Below are positions 1 to 13,206 of a stretch of DNA of 64,000 nt, piece after piece. The DNA is from Polytrichum commune (taxonomy: Eukaryota; Streptophyta; Polytrichopsida; Polytrichales; Polytrichaceae). Numbering within the stretch: position 1 is the first letter of the stretch; every line of letters begins with the position of its first letter. A model generated the notes under the pieces. That model made no database searches, was not told the origin of the DNA, and was given only the letters and a program-made list of their open reading frames with translations. The stretch is taken from positions 17,360,001 through 17,424,000 of the forward strand of contig OX485806.1 of the NCBI GenBank assembly GCA_950295325.1, read 5' to 3'. The position numbers and the translations under genes are program-made.

Positions 1-1569
1 TTCATTAAAAATACGTAAATGATATTAAAGGAAGACAATATGGATCCAACATTGGCATAAAAAAATCTACAAAGAAATATGCCGTTTTAGAGGCGTGGGT
101 AGAAGAAGAGTTTGTAAGTTGCAATGGCTCTTTGAGCACTCTGGGAACCTTAGAAAAAGCTCAAAATGTTTTACCAAAGTTTTAGAAATTAGAGCAAATA
201 GGTATGGAAGGAAGCCAATGCACTTCACTTCACAAAATTTGAAAATTTGTGTGATTGAAGTAAGATTCATGAATTTGGTTGCATGCATCTTCTCCCCCAC
301 AAAGTGGGTATTGTTGAATGTTGATTTTTGGTCTCTCTTAGCCAATGAGCTCATTTTATTCTCCTGTTGTATAATACTATCTTTAGTACACATGTCTAAG
401 TACTTGGTTGTCCATTTTGGGACAAAAGAAAAATAGGTGTCATAAATGAATCATTTGACGGAATGGGCACTTGTACCTAAAATAAATCACTCAAAGTCCA
501 CAATGTAACAAGTTGCAATTACTATGCTATATATCTAATTTAGTGTGGCCCACATTATTTATTATCTTGCGATCTATGCATAGTACTAGAAGAAGCCACA
601 TGGGATACTTGTTGGTACAAGACTACCCATTGACGCTACTCTATCTAGTTAATATTGCACATCTATTTAACCCTCAATGACCATTTTGGTGCCAATGATA
701 GGTATAGGAGGGTAAATCGGGGTGCAAATGAGATATTTTTTATTCAAAATATATTTTCTAGAACGGTGGCAAATGCACCTACTTATGACCCCCAAAAATG
801 GATCAAAAGCTTTGTAACGGGCTCTCATTATTTAAAACCACAAAGATGTTGAAATTGGTGTGCAACGGGTGAACATACTCTACCAATTAAATGAAATGGA
901 GTCACCAAATCATTGATAAGTAAAGAGATTTCCATGTCCAAATTTCACTTCTCAAAAATTAAAAGTTTTAAGTAAGTAATTATCTAAGACATGCATGCAA
1001 TTTATACATGACTTAGACCCTATAATGTCCCAAAGTTAAGTAGCACTCAAAACGAACGTTCATAATCCATAAGAAATGCACATGGAAACATGAAACAAAG
1101 GCATTTACCAACATCACTTAAATCATATGTAGGTTGCTGGTCTAAGATGAAATAATTCCATAAAGAGATGCTAGATCATATTGGTAACTCTATGAAACAT
1201 ATATTTTGTTTGACTTATACATACTTAACACAAGTGCCAAAATATTAAAAATTTCCACTCCACTCCACCCCACTAGACTCAAAATCATGTAGTGTCTACA
1301 TTGTAGGATATCAATTGGAGAAGGGTTTAGAGAGAAGAAATGTTGACCTTAGTGGGATCGGCGTGATTGAAATGTCCCTTCGACCCACCCTTGGTATTAT
1401 GTCCACTAGACATAATATCAGTGGTGCAGGACTACTAACCCCTCTCGGGGTGGGCATTATAATGATCGGGGTGATCAAAGTGACCATGGGAACTGAGTAA
1501 TTGGATGATCTTTGTAGTGGCAAGGTTAGTGTGGTTGTGATGTTGTAGGGGTATATGATCATTTTTCTT
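1..1569. other. AT-rich intergenic DNA, nothing recognised
   Basis: Only short overlapping open frames are present on both strands, the longest about 110 codons, and none resembles a known family. I see no transposon ends, RNA genes or strong repeats. Positions 1340-1500 carry a loose internal repetition (a GATCGG-GTGAT motif occurs twice) of unknown meaning. Confidence 0.5.
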
Positions 1570-1830
1570 CGTGAGGTGGCCGCCGAGTCATAAGACTTCT
1601 CAGTGGTTCATTGTAGCATCACATGTTTAGTGGTTTGGGTTCAATCCCTGATGGCCTTGTACGGGCACTGTATTGTGATGTGAGTGACTTGGCATTTGTT
1701 GTGTGAGTTACTTGGCATAAAAGTTGTATCCTATAGCCACCATCCCCTACCGTAAGTTGTGACAGCTCCTTAGCCAATGTTGACATTTATTCTTTTGTAA
1801 TCCTAATTATTTATTGGTTGGTGGATATTC
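1570..1830 (+). mobile_element. possible tRNA-derived SINE fragment
   Basis: GGTTCAATCCC at 1638-1648 fits the RNA polymerase III box B consensus (GGTTCRANNCC). TGGCCGCCGAG at 1577-1587 fits box A with one mismatch, and the two lie about 50 bp apart, as in tRNA-derived SINE heads. The segment does not fold into a convincing tRNA cloverleaf, so a SINE remnant is more likely than a functional tRNA. I found no second copy in the window, no clear 3' tail and no target duplication, so length and identity are uncertain. A chance pair of boxes is the main alternative. Confidence 0.3.
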
Positions 1831-4800
1831 GGGATTTGCTATGGTAGTTGTGGGTTTATTGGTAGTGGTTCGTTGTTTTCTATCCTCCTTTTATGTAGAA
1901 TTATGGAGAAGGGTTCACATCATATTCAAGGTCAATCATACTCATCACAATGAATATGGATTAACATGAATTTGAAACTTCAGCCCTTGTTTCTACTGTT
2001 TCATGCTTGACTTTCTCAAATTGCAAGATTATGTACTAAGAACTTTAGCCTATATCTTAACAAAAAAACATTCAAGGGCTCAATTCCACATAGAAGACAA
2101 ACTTGTTTGGAATTGTGTTGAACTAAGAATATATGGGAAATCAATCAAAATACCACCTCTATAAAGAATTTTGTGCTTCAAAGTTTTTTAATGCTTTATT
2201 TGTAGTTTTATTTTTAGTGCAAACAACATAAAGACATTCCAACTAGCATTGTCAGGAGGAGTAGGAGGCTTGAACATATTTTGGAGGTTGATCATGCAAA
2301 GGAAAACATTCTTTTTTGAGTAATTAAATAACGGTGATCACACATAGTTCCACCTCCAACTAGAGTTTTGTGATTTTGAGTTGTTATGCAACAAATTTGA
2401 GCAAATTTGAGCAAGCTTTTCTAAGAGGTGTAGGAGGTTCAAAGGGAAAATAATTTATAACATATTTTTGGAGGTTGATTGTGCAAAGGGTACTTTATTT
2501 TTAGTCGTGTTTCGACTTAGACAATCAATTATTTATTCAAAGTTGTTATTCAAAAGACAAGAGTACTAAATGGGCTTCATCTCTCAAGTTTAAAAATCCC
2601 ACATGAATTGTGGACGCTACTCCCACTACACTTATATAAAAGGGAGAGTTTTCCACCCTAAAGGTACAAGTGTTTGAATGTGCATTATGAACACCTATAG
2701 TCTGTTGATCGTGTATTGGTGACAAAACCATTTTTTTTCAAAAAATAAGTTGAAAAATGAAATTCATATTACTATCTTCAATTGTCAGATTGACTTTTGA
2801 CATTTGTTCATTATTCGGCTCAAAATTTTAGACTAGCTATATACCTATGGTACCATAATAGACATTTACTCCTAAGTGTCTCAGATTAATGTAAATTGTC
2901 ATTCAAACCTTCTTCTATTTTTAGACAATAAATAATTATCTTGATTTTTTTGCATTTTGTGGAGGTTTATTATTTATCATAATTGAAGGCCTTGGTCTCT
3001 TCATTATTTGAATTTATGGCCAATTTACAAATTATGCCAGTTTCCAAATTGCACACTAAATGTTAAATTTCAAACAATAGTTTTAAAAAATTATAGGAAA
3101 GTACAAGAAGAGTTTGTACCAATTCATAAAATACCACTTACAAACCAAAATGTGTTAGTATGAAGTTCATATTCATGCAAGCAATATTCCCATCATCTAC
3201 TATGTAACTACCTCGGTCCTCTACCTCCATCACGTAACTCAATCGATGCCTCAATCCTTTTGAGAAAGTTTTTGCACCAAATCCTTAAATATTGTATGAT
3301 CCTCACAGAGCTTCACACAATGCATATGGAGAAATTTCCAAATTGTCGGCTAATCATTGTGATGATGAAGTAATCATTCACACAACTCAAATATTTTCAC
3401 GATTCATGCCACTAATCCCTCGTTATTTGGTTCATATCCATATCAATGATATTGCCACTAAACATCTCTTTGACATCAACAACTAATTGACCATGCATCA
3501 TTAAAGTAGTGGCATCACCTCCGGAGTTGAATCACAATTGTCTTTTTCTTTTTCTTTTTTGGCACAAATTGAATCACAATTGTCGACAAAAATGTGCTCA
3601 CCCCAAACAACAATATTGTTCCTTTTTGAAACATCTCTCGAAATGATTGGCGCCTCTTTAGGAACTTTCACAACAACAATAGCATTTACAACATCATGCT
3701 AGACACCTTTTGTAAATTGATGTAACGCTTGATGCAAGGTATTCAACACGCATTCGTTTGCAAATCTCGATCTAAATTTTTCAAAGCACGCTAATGGTCA
3801 TACATGGTCACTAGCAATTGTGCATAACTCCTGCATTCGAATCCAAATGTCATCACAAGAAGGTTGACAATATGCACTTTCCTATACAACATCACTTAGA
3901 CCACTCCCACAATTATAACCTTGAAGCTCGTGTTCTATTGTGATACACTTTCGTTTGTTTTGAACATCATCATACATGAGGCAATTTCCATCTCTAAATG
4001 ACTCTACGATAATGGCCCTCCTAATGGTCATTACTTAGTACATAAACAATCATCATGTACTTTTGATACATCATAAACATGCATGTGTAGAGATTCAAAC
4101 CAAAGTCACGCAACCTTAAATAATTTAATTTGAATTTGAAATTGCTTCAATGGAATTCACCGAGGCATTTTAGGACACCAACCATATAAATGTGAACTTC
4201 GAATCAATATCAACAATTTTTTTCAATTTTTTTGGCTTTCTAACTTTGCAAATTTTATTTACAACACCTAAACAATTTGTGGTATGATAAGAAAATTCAT
4301 TGGGGCTTATGGGATTAACACCCCACTCAATGTGATATATAGTTAACAACAAAGATTGTTTGAAGGGGAGGCCACACAAGACCAAGAAGTGACAATTTGG
4401 TGGTGGCAACTACCAACCTGCTTTTTTGGGGATAAAAAATAGGAGATTGTTCCTTAATGGAATGGCAGTTGGAATGGAGGTTTGCCTCCACTCCAAACTG
4501 TCAATTCTTGAAAAAAGGCGGGTGAAAACATAGCCCTTGATTTCGGGAGCCAATGAAAATGCAACATAGGGTCTTACATGTTTGACTTAATGTTTTGGTC
4601 AATTTGTTAACTATTGAACTTTGAGGTGTCTGGGACATTGCATCTCTTCACTCTACCACATATCACTAAACTAACGAAAACGGTGGCTCATTTACACATG
4701 TGATGTGACTGCAAGTTTCAAGACATCCGGTTTCACCTCTCCGGTCTAAGACTCCGGCTCAGGCGTGTGCGGCCTCCACTTGGACAAGACCAATTGGGTT

Positions 4801-4863
4801 GCCTATCAATATGAGTGAAGGCAACCCACCTTTACTAACTTATGGATTGTAAATGACCAAAAC
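1831..4863. other. intergenic DNA with one direct duplication
   Basis: No gene is recognised. A segment at about 2258-2310 (containing GGAGGTTGATCATGCAAAGG) recurs at about 2428-2494 with substitutions and a small insertion, so a local duplication of about 170 bp period is present. A run of TTTTTC units lies near 3540-3560. The open frames are short and unrecognised. Confidence 0.45.
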
Positions 4864-5086
4864 TCCACTATTTTGTCTAATTAGTGTGGATTACCATTTA
4901 GAGTTACGTGTTGCTATAACTTCCTACGGACATTATCGTTTTCTACCAACTAAGTTATATCATATTCTTCGGTGTGCATACTAACTACTTATGTTATTTG
5001 GGTAAAAAATGATGCTCTTAGTAAAAAAAATTATAGGAACACGTAACTCCAAATGCTAACCCACACTAATTAGACAAAACAATGTA
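4864..5086. mobile_element. MITE, TACACTA family, copy 1 (223 bp)
   Basis: The two ends are inverted copies of each other over about 51 bp with roughly seven mismatches. The best-conserved core is TTTTGTCTAATTAGTGTGG. The interior has no coding capacity. Elements of almost the same length and end sequence lie at 33430-33650 and 25526-25750, which shows a dispersed non-autonomous family. The target duplication is not clear, so the superfamily is undetermined. Confidence 0.7.
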
Positions 5087-6514
5087 CTTGCCCTCCGAAT
5101 CACTCATAAATTAAAAAAAAAAACAAAACAGAATAAAATATTATTCTAGATGTATGGAACTTGAGGCAATCAGTGAGTACTGCAAGATAGTAAGCAATAT
5201 CTCATTCTAATCTTAGTGGGAACAAATGTGTTTGCAAAACGTGTTAAAAGGTGGCACTACAGTCGTCTAGAAAGGCAGTTTGGAAGATCATGTCGGCACT
5301 GTATATTAGTTGCTGCTAATATCATATAATATACTCTATACTTATCGTTTCGAGAAATGGTGAGTCTGTTGAATCGAGGTTAAGAAGAAGAAAAAAAAAA
5401 GCAAGTGCAGTTAAAGTGACTTATATACTTACACAAACATAACATTACTCAGCTGATGAGCTGTGTTTAGTTGCCTGGACTTCATGTTCAATTTGAAGCA
5501 GTGGGATTCTAACATTTAGAGTTTGTATTCTTGAATCTACTACTAAACCCATCAACTGAATAATGTTAAGAAATTCCAAGTGAGGAGTGACTGACTCCGT
5601 CACCTTCTTGATAATCGAACTATATATAAGATAGTTTGGGTTTGATCAGGGTGATACATACTTATACTGTAAAGACTTTCACGTAGTAGGTTATAGTTTT
5701 GGCGTTGACCTTTAGGTTAGTAGTTGTTTGAACCGTTATCTTAAGGTTTGAGCATTAAATTTTCTCCCAATTTTTTAGTGTGTCGGGCCGGGTGCCCTTA
5801 GCTAATCCACTGTACTCATCGACCCTCAAAGTCAACGGGAAGTGACAAGTATTCTAAATTACTCGAAATTCTTGCGGTGCCACCACCGCCGATCGAGTTC
5901 AAGCACATATAAGCTCAATAATTGAGAACCAAATTTAACACATGGCATTTCGAAGTGCTCGACATCGTGGCATTTTGATAAATGATTGAAACTTTTAAAT
6001 GGAAGAAAGTAAAAACAGTCTCAAAATCTACACTAAATATAATATTTAGTGTTGTATGATATTTATGTCACTATGATATATTTTCGGATGACACTTTTCA
6101 TGAACAAGTGAACAAATATTGTCATGGATAATGGATGAGTTCATTCATTGGCCAAAACCCTGCCTTCTGCCCAAAAATTGTAATGCCCAAAAATGGGGCT
6201 TTATTGTGTGCCACTCTTCAGGTCACGAGACTTGAAAGTAAATCCTCGTCTCTTGCATCAGTTATAGATCCGCTAAGCTGTAAAGAAACATAATTTTCCC
6301 AAATCTACTACAAATTGGTATCACTCACAACTCAAGTTAACCATTATCTGTCCAAGGAGAGGCCATGTATAGGCCTCCCTATGCACAAAATAACTATGTA
6401 TTGGAGCTACAAGTTTCATTCTTAGTCAAAGCGTGTCAGAAGTTACCCTACTTAGAATTTAAGACATGAATCAAATGCACTTTGTACGTTGGTGCATCAG
6501 CTTAATGTAACTGA
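5087..6514. other. intergenic DNA with a palindromic MITE-end fragment
   Basis: No gene is recognised. Around 6030-6053 the sequence CTACACTAAATATAATATTT followed by AGTGT matches the terminal 25 bp of the MITE at 25526-25750 and is itself almost a perfect palindrome. It is probably a solo end of that family, since no partner end was found within a few hundred bases. Confidence 0.4.
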
Positions 6515-7582
6515 GGGCCGCTTTACACTACGGTGGAGAAGGCCTCCGGTCGGTCAAGAATGCTTGGCCAAGACATGGTTATATGAGGCAAATGGTGAAT
6601 GTGCCGGAGAAGAATTAAAGGCAATAAAATATTTCTTAAGGAGTCTTGACTGGTTGAAGTCTAAACACCTAGAGGAGAAGTCCACCGGAGAAGTCCACTA
6701 GTGAAGAGAAGTTCACCTAATGGTGAAGATTTTTTGTCATAAAAAACCATAATTCTCTACATTCACATTGTATCCAAAGATTTCAACAAGAATTGTGTTC
6801 ATAAGAATTGTGTAATATAATGTTCAATTTTATTCAAAACATAATGAAAATTGCCAAATTGCCAATTGTCAAGTTTGGCCCATGTAGGAAATAAATGTCT
6901 CCTTGGGTGTTTAAGAATGAAGAGGGGAAAACCCATACACATTGGACAAAGCACTACTCTTTGGTATTATTTAAGACATGCTCTCCTCTTAATCATCCTC
7001 ATCAATTTCTCTCTTCTTATCTTTGATCTTCAATCATGGATAATCGAAGAAGAGAGATTTTGTGCTCTCTTATGATCTTTATGGTTTTGAAGTATTTTAT
7101 CGTTTCAACTATGGCGATACAAAAAACCATCATATATCACCATAATGCTTCAATTATGATGATGGCATATTTTTTGTTTGGGAGCAAGGAGAGGGTGGTG
7201 TGGAAATTTGACCGGCCAAGTGGATATGTGTCACAATTTCTTCTTGGATCGTATAATGCAAAAATGTTCAAAGATCGTGTACGGGTGAGTAAGCCTACGG
7301 TCCAGATTTGTTTTTGAAAATTAAATTTTTATTGAGTTGGGCTTCTCTGGCCTCTTGAGGCCGGACAAGAAACTCCTCCTCCGGAGAAGCCCAACTCCAA
7401 AAAGTGCTGCCATGTAGGCGGCCATGTCATTTTATCATCCATGAGAAAAGTTCACCACCATTGTTTTCTTCACCTAGTGTAAACATCCACCAGTCAAGAG
7501 TTGCATTTTCGACCAATCACAATTGAGAAACGCCCTTTTTTTCATGACCGGTGGACTTCTCCACCGTAGTGTAAACCGGCCC
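6515..7582. mobile_element. Tourist/PIF-Harbinger-like element, about 1.07 kb, non-autonomous
   Basis: The left end GGGCCGCTTTACACTACGG and the right end, read inverted, GGGCCGGTTTACACTACGG form terminal inverted repeats of about 27 bp that continue into GTGGAGAAG on both sides. The flanking triplets are TGA on the left and TCA on the right, where the PIF/Harbinger superfamily normally leaves TAA or TTA, so one or both may have mutated. The inner open frames (for example 6851-7317) resemble no transposase. A degenerate relative at 20764-21123 shares the left 100 bp and an inner segment containing GGCCATGTCATTT. It is probably a deletion derivative mobilised in trans. Confidence 0.65.
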
Positions 7583-9230
7583 TCAGGCTTTGGGGTTCAA
7601 TCGAAGATACACAACCTAACCTTAAATGTACACGCATATTTTGTATGTTGATGATCTCAGTACAATTATATTTTTCATCTCTTTGGCATGAGAGATGTGT
7701 TGTATAAAATCCCAAACTTGTTACTAGATTCTTTTTTTTAAAATGTTTTGTGAAAACTCCCATAATTGCGCATATAGGGTTGTACGTTGATCCCACTAGA
7801 CCTTTAACTTTCAAGGATTCAATTATATCGACTTGTTCACTAGGTTAAAACAACCATCCTGAAGTTGTAGAATGAAAGGTGGGTGAAACGAGGCTCATAT
7901 GTCTATCTAACTAATTGATAGGGTTCATAATTGATTTTCATCCTATCTAATCAACCTTTGTGGTCACTCTTCTTAATCGTGCCTCCACATTTGAGTGTTG
8001 CAGGGCCAAGCTTGTAGTTCAGACCAAACAACTTCAATATTAAAAAAAATACTTGTTGCAATGAGATTGGATTGTGCGCTCAACATATAAACATCATTAT
8101 AGGCTCATTATTTAACATAAATGAGAGGTTCTATGTGATCATCTCAAGAGAATGAGATGTTTCAATTTTACCCCTTATAGCTTTTGCATCTCAACTAGAG
8201 TTTTGGAACTTGAAATTTCAAAATTGTGACCTTAAGTTTCAAAAGAGTGAGCATTGAAAGTATTACCAAAGCGGGAGGGTTAAATTATAAGTACACCCTA
8301 ACCTCCGTAATATCACCCTCACTAATGTCAATCCCTCTCGTATATCCCAAAATCCTAGGGACCGGATGTTCTTAGTTCTCATCTCACTCCTCATTGTCAT
8401 GTTTCCCTCCCACATATCATTGGTTTCGACATTAACACAAACCACCAAAGAATTGAAACCGCACGCTCACACACATCACATTGTCATCATTGTAATGCAA
8501 TGTTGACTTTTTGTGTTATTCCATAATATCACATGCTGTAACAATTCTCTGTTGTCACGCATCCATGCGAACACTACATCCCTCCTCAATATCACATGCA
8601 ATTTGGTTGCCACGGGCGTGGTGATATTAGGGAGTTTGGAGTACTCCATTGTTGCTAAGAGCGAGCACGTCTCATTTTGATCATTTCTTTTGAATGAGAG
8701 GAGGTTTGTAAGTTCAAAATGGGAGTGCAAGTAAATTTAGTTTGTTCCGGAGTATTCTACTAAAATCCGGAAGGGGTACGGTGTGGCTCGAGGAGGAGTT
8801 ATAGCTCGGAATGATTGAGCTTGGAGTTCCATGCAGGCCTCCTTTCGATTTGCCGTCTTGTTGGTTATTTGTTCTAGAAGTTCCCGCTAACTTACAATTT
8901 AAGGCCTTTGTTAATTGTCGAGTTCCACGAGTTATGTATAGTAATAATATTGTAAACTATGGAGTGAGGGGTTCCCAAAACAGGCTAAAACGAGGAAGCA
9001 TATGGTGACCTCTAGCTTGGTTTGATTGAACTTGGAGTTCATGGCTCCTCCGGCCTTCTTACTAACTTTGGGAAGCATGCAAAAGCAAAAAAGGAGCGGA
9101 GTGGTCAATTTAACTTATTCAAGTTCACTAGGTACTACTCCTACGACCACTACTATGGTGCCATGTCTATATAATAAGCCATGTTAGTACTAGACGAAGA
9201 ACATGTTTAGGTCAAACCCCAACACACTCA

Positions 9231-9318
9231 AAATTATTGAGCCTATAAATATCCATTTGACAAACACACGCAATTATTGAGCCTATAAAAACACCCATTT
9301 GACAACACACATAAAGGG
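9231..9318. repeat. tandem duplication, two units of about 45-50 bp
   Basis: The unit AATTATTGAGCCTATAAA occurs twice in direct orientation, each time followed within a few bases by CATTTGACAA. Each copy contains a TATA-like CCTATAAA. The duplicated TATA-like element is the only regulatory hint, and no downstream gene supports it. Confidence 0.6.
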
Positions 9319-12100
9319 GGGTCAAAACCTACCACAATTCGAACATCACCAACACAAAGTGCACGAGAAGTGTCGCGATTGATGACGTGACAAGTGCAAT
9401 TCGTTTTTTTGCATGAAACCTACAGTGATACATGCAATTAGGTCGCCCCTTCACACTAAACTATTAGCATGCCGCACTATTTTGAGTATTTACGACCGCA
9501 ATCACAAAACACTCTAGATTTGGGTATTATTAGTGCGGTTGCTACGTGGATGAAGAACCAAAGTTACATGTTTTATGTGTTTCGAGTTTGATTTCGTCCA
9601 ATATTTTTGAGAGACAATTGAAACACATTTAATTCAAAGTCAATAAACTACACAAAGCCTCCACAAGAGGTTGTATTCAGGTTGCTTGTGTCAATGTTGT
9701 CTTTGTTCCGGAGGTTGGCAGTTCCCATGAAGCACATTCATTCTCGAATGCGGGCGTCCTAGCTAGGCAAATTCTTGCAATTTCGGGTCCCGAATAAAAA
9801 TGGAGCATATATTTTCCATTGTTGAAGTCCTTTCCAATTTATGGCGATGTAGGCTTGGCTTAGAAAACTGAAATGCACTAGTGATACAAACGATACAAAA
9901 GAATCGACCATGTGACGCACGTGATGAGTGCATGTTCAAAGGGGGTGTTGTGACTCATGGAAGAATATTTTGTTGGCGAGGCTAACCTCATGAACGCACA
10001 TGAAATGGGGCTAGCAGAGGCGGGTTGTCTGAAGACGATGTGGAGTAGAGTAATGTAATGTATGACATGGCTGTGGGATTTCCAATTGTATCACTATTTC
10101 ATATTATCATGAAGCCCACATTTTGTTGTCACGTCTTTCCTCAATGTGAATGTTGTCTTGTTGGCATTTCAATTCCAATATAAATCTTTCATTTTCTCCA
10201 AATTGTATGAATATTATGAAGCAAAAGACATACCATACTAGTATGGGTATTCGCACAATATGTGGACTTTCCACATTGTGCTATACATATCCTTGGAAAG
10301 TTAGGAATATTTGATTATTGATGCATATATCCTCGTGTCATTTTAAAAATAAAATAAAATAATCACCCAAATTGTTGCTTATGGAAGAAATTTCAAAGAT
10401 CCTATATCATTAACCTACTGGTATTTCTCAAAGGACATACTAGACCAACACTAGTCCACATTAACATGATTATGGAAATCAAGTTCTTTTCATTTTCCGG
10501 ATTTAGGAAAGGAGAAGGCGGACAAGTCCCCATCCTGAAACTTCTATTGTCCCCTACAATGGTGCTACTTGTTGATTTTTTATTTTATTTTTTTCATAAA
10601 AAATTAACACACTTCCATGTGGAAGGGAGGTCCAAACTTTCATCATCTAGCGATTTTTGTCACGACATGGAAAATGTGTCCTTAAGTGCACCTATTAGTG
10701 TAGTTCAAGATGTGTTATGCATGTGTGGTTTTGTCTTTCACATTTGAGTAGATTAGGGTGTTGAAAGAGAATTTAAAATTAAATATTTAGCAGCTCATCG
10801 TATTCAAAATACTCATCGAATGGCCAACAAGAGAAAGATAATATTGTGAAAATATTGTCCCAACAGTATTTGTGCAAATATCAAGCGAGTGTAGTGACTT
10901 AAACTTGAGAATAAATTTCAATAATAAGGGGCCCCAACCTTGAGCTAAAGCTCCACCATTTTAAGCACATTTAAAGGTTGAATGTTTTTTACCTTGGCAC
11001 ACCAAAATAACAAAGATTACAATCTTCTTGGGTATAGACTTTCCATTTTAAAATTGAAGGATATGATACAACCAAAGGGAATTATTGCATACGAGCGTGC
11101 CTCTCGTCTATCCAACATAAAAACCTTGAAATAATGCATTAATTGGTATCATCTACCAAGTCCAATATTAACAGTGTATTAACATGGTATATATCTAGTG
11201 TATTTTGCACATATTAACCCTTAAATACCCAAGCAAAGTCTCTTTAAAATTGCTTTGAAAAGTTCATCTCGATTCAATTAAAAATGTGCCTCTAATGATG
11301 AACATTACTAGAAGGATGGCATCTTTGTAAAGTTAAGATCGTCCACACAAAACTTCAAATGTCAGTGTATCCCACATCAAAAGATTTTTATGTAAACTTG
11401 TATGCCATTTATGGTTGGGTAGGGATGACTGCAACGACAAAAAAATCCTTCTAAACCTTCAGGATTTAACAAAACTGCCTATGTACCCTTATCGATAACA
11501 CAGTTGACCCTTGATACCAAAACATTGGTACTAACAATTGGATTCAAACCACATGACTTGTACCAACACTGGAAACCTCTTGTTTCTTAATCATAATGTT
11601 GCTTGATGTGTATGTGTAGGTGGTGATTTTTATCTAGATATTGCTATGAATTGACTCGTCATCAAGGCTTCAATAATAGATGGATACTCTTTGTTTCAAT
11701 TTGGAAGAAAAGGGAACATTAAGAACACATGCGGCATCTGATGATGCATGTGACAATTCATTAGGACATTGATGTTTAATGATTTTGCAATTTAGGTTTT
11801 CCATAGTAGGACAACTGGCATTTTGTCACAACACAAATTTCAGCAGCCTTCACACATATGATGAATATCTAGCCAACTTTTACAATCTTAATTACATTAA
11901 TATCTTCCATGATCTTCAAGACACCCTCTATGAGATCGCCATGTGCCAAACCCAATTCGTTTTAGTGCCACAACCTCAATGAATTCTTGCAAGCTTTCTA
12001 TTCTTGGATATTTTCATCCCGATGGTGAAGACACAATTATCTAACGTTTATAACCTAAAATATATGATTGATCCTCAATCATTTCACCCCCATGTGACTG

Positions 12101-12668
12101 GTGATAATCTTATTGAGAGAAAAACACTTGCCTATTGATTTTCTTATGATTGTTGACTTTGCTAGCAATGTGGATTTGCTAACTATTTGTATTAATTGTG
12201 GAGTTATCAAAACTTATCCTTACAAAAGTGAGGATGGAACAAGAGTTATTTGTTTTAGGCCCACTTACCTTAGCAAGGTTGCCTTCGGGTACTTAGATGA
12301 GCTAATATCCTCTAACCATGTGAAGAGCTAGTTGGGTATGTTTGCCGTCCAAAAATGTCCAAAAATTTATGCCAATTGATGAGAGCATATGTATTATGGG
12401 TTTAGCCCAATCACCCATTATGTGGGGGAGGCACTTTAGCGACTCCATCCCAATGTTGAATATAATATGGTGGCACAATAATTTGTCAGAGACTCTTACA
12501 TGCTTGGAGGTAAAACTTAGGCACCTTGGATCCAAATACAAGAATCTCATTCCAAGTTGCACAAGACATAATTGCTTCATTGGATGCAAACGCTCACCAT
12601 GCTCTTCATGGAGCTCGCAAATGTTGGTTTCTAGCCTTAGATTGTATAAAAATATATTTATGATATGA
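12101..12668 (+). pseudogene. possible frameshifted coding remnant, family unknown
   Basis: Plausible protein-like stretches follow one another in different forward frames: 12101-12331 is open for 76 codons, and the next conserved-looking segments continue downstream only after frame changes. No domain, catalytic motif or repeat is recognised. The reading rests on amino-acid texture alone, and random open frames in AT-rich DNA are a real alternative. Confidence 0.15.
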
Positions 12669-13180
12669 CTTTATGGCACTTCCAATCTTTCATTTGCTTG
12701 TGGAAACAATTGTGACATTGGTTGTGACATCATTGACAAATTTGGATTCACCAATTTTGGGAGCGTATGGATGGTGATTGAATCATGGTCTAGTCTTGCT
12801 TGTATGCCTCCACATCATATATTCAACCCTTTTCAACCCTTTTCTTTTCCGAAAAAATTGCTCCTCCGATCACCTCACTTGGGACAATAATCAATTAAAT
12901 ATGTGATGCCTCCTTTGTGGAAACTCACGACTTGTTCATCAAACCACAATATACTCTCGTTCACAACATAGCATAACCTTGGACTCTGGTGTATGCATCT
13001 TCCAACAGGGGCCATTCACAATCAGGGTACTACTTTCGGGACACAGGACTTCAGGACTTTGTCGCATTGATCTTGGTTTTTATCATGACTTACTATTATT
13101 TGATCAATAAATTTTACATGAATAAGTAGATAGTTCATAAGCTTTATCAAGAAATATTTTTATTATTATTTAATAATCAC

Positions 13181-13206
13181 CCTAAACCCTAAACCCTAAA
13201 CCCTAG
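13181..13206. repeat. interstitial plant-type telomeric repeats
   Basis: About three and a half uninterrupted units of CCCTAAA (TTTAGGG on the other strand) end in CCCTAGG. This is the Arabidopsis-type telomere unit. The run is too short for a telomere and is better explained by an insertion at a repaired break, or as a short telo-box, since such motifs also occur in plant promoters. Confidence 0.8.

Larger units (their letters stand above)
7583..13180. other. long intergenic stretch with repeat fragments
   Basis: No recognisable gene. Positions 8110-8250 carry a fragment of the dispersed repeat also seen at 14440-14650, 39345-39600 and 42400-42720. Around 8786-8846 and 8966-9048 an imperfect direct repeat shares GAGCTTGGAGTTCCATG-like sequence. 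A tandem duplication lies at 9231-9318. Between 11990 and 12670 several frames read like protein for 60-100 codons and then shift, as an old pseudogene would, but I could not assign a family. Confidence 0.4.

Noticed and set aside
1570-1665. A functional tRNA gene at the box A/box B pair
   Set aside because: Acceptor, D and anticodon stems do not pair convincingly, so only a SINE-like reading is kept.
9231-9318. Duplicated TATA boxes as a core promoter
   Set aside because: TATA-like strings are frequent in AT-rich DNA and no transcript or open frame follows.
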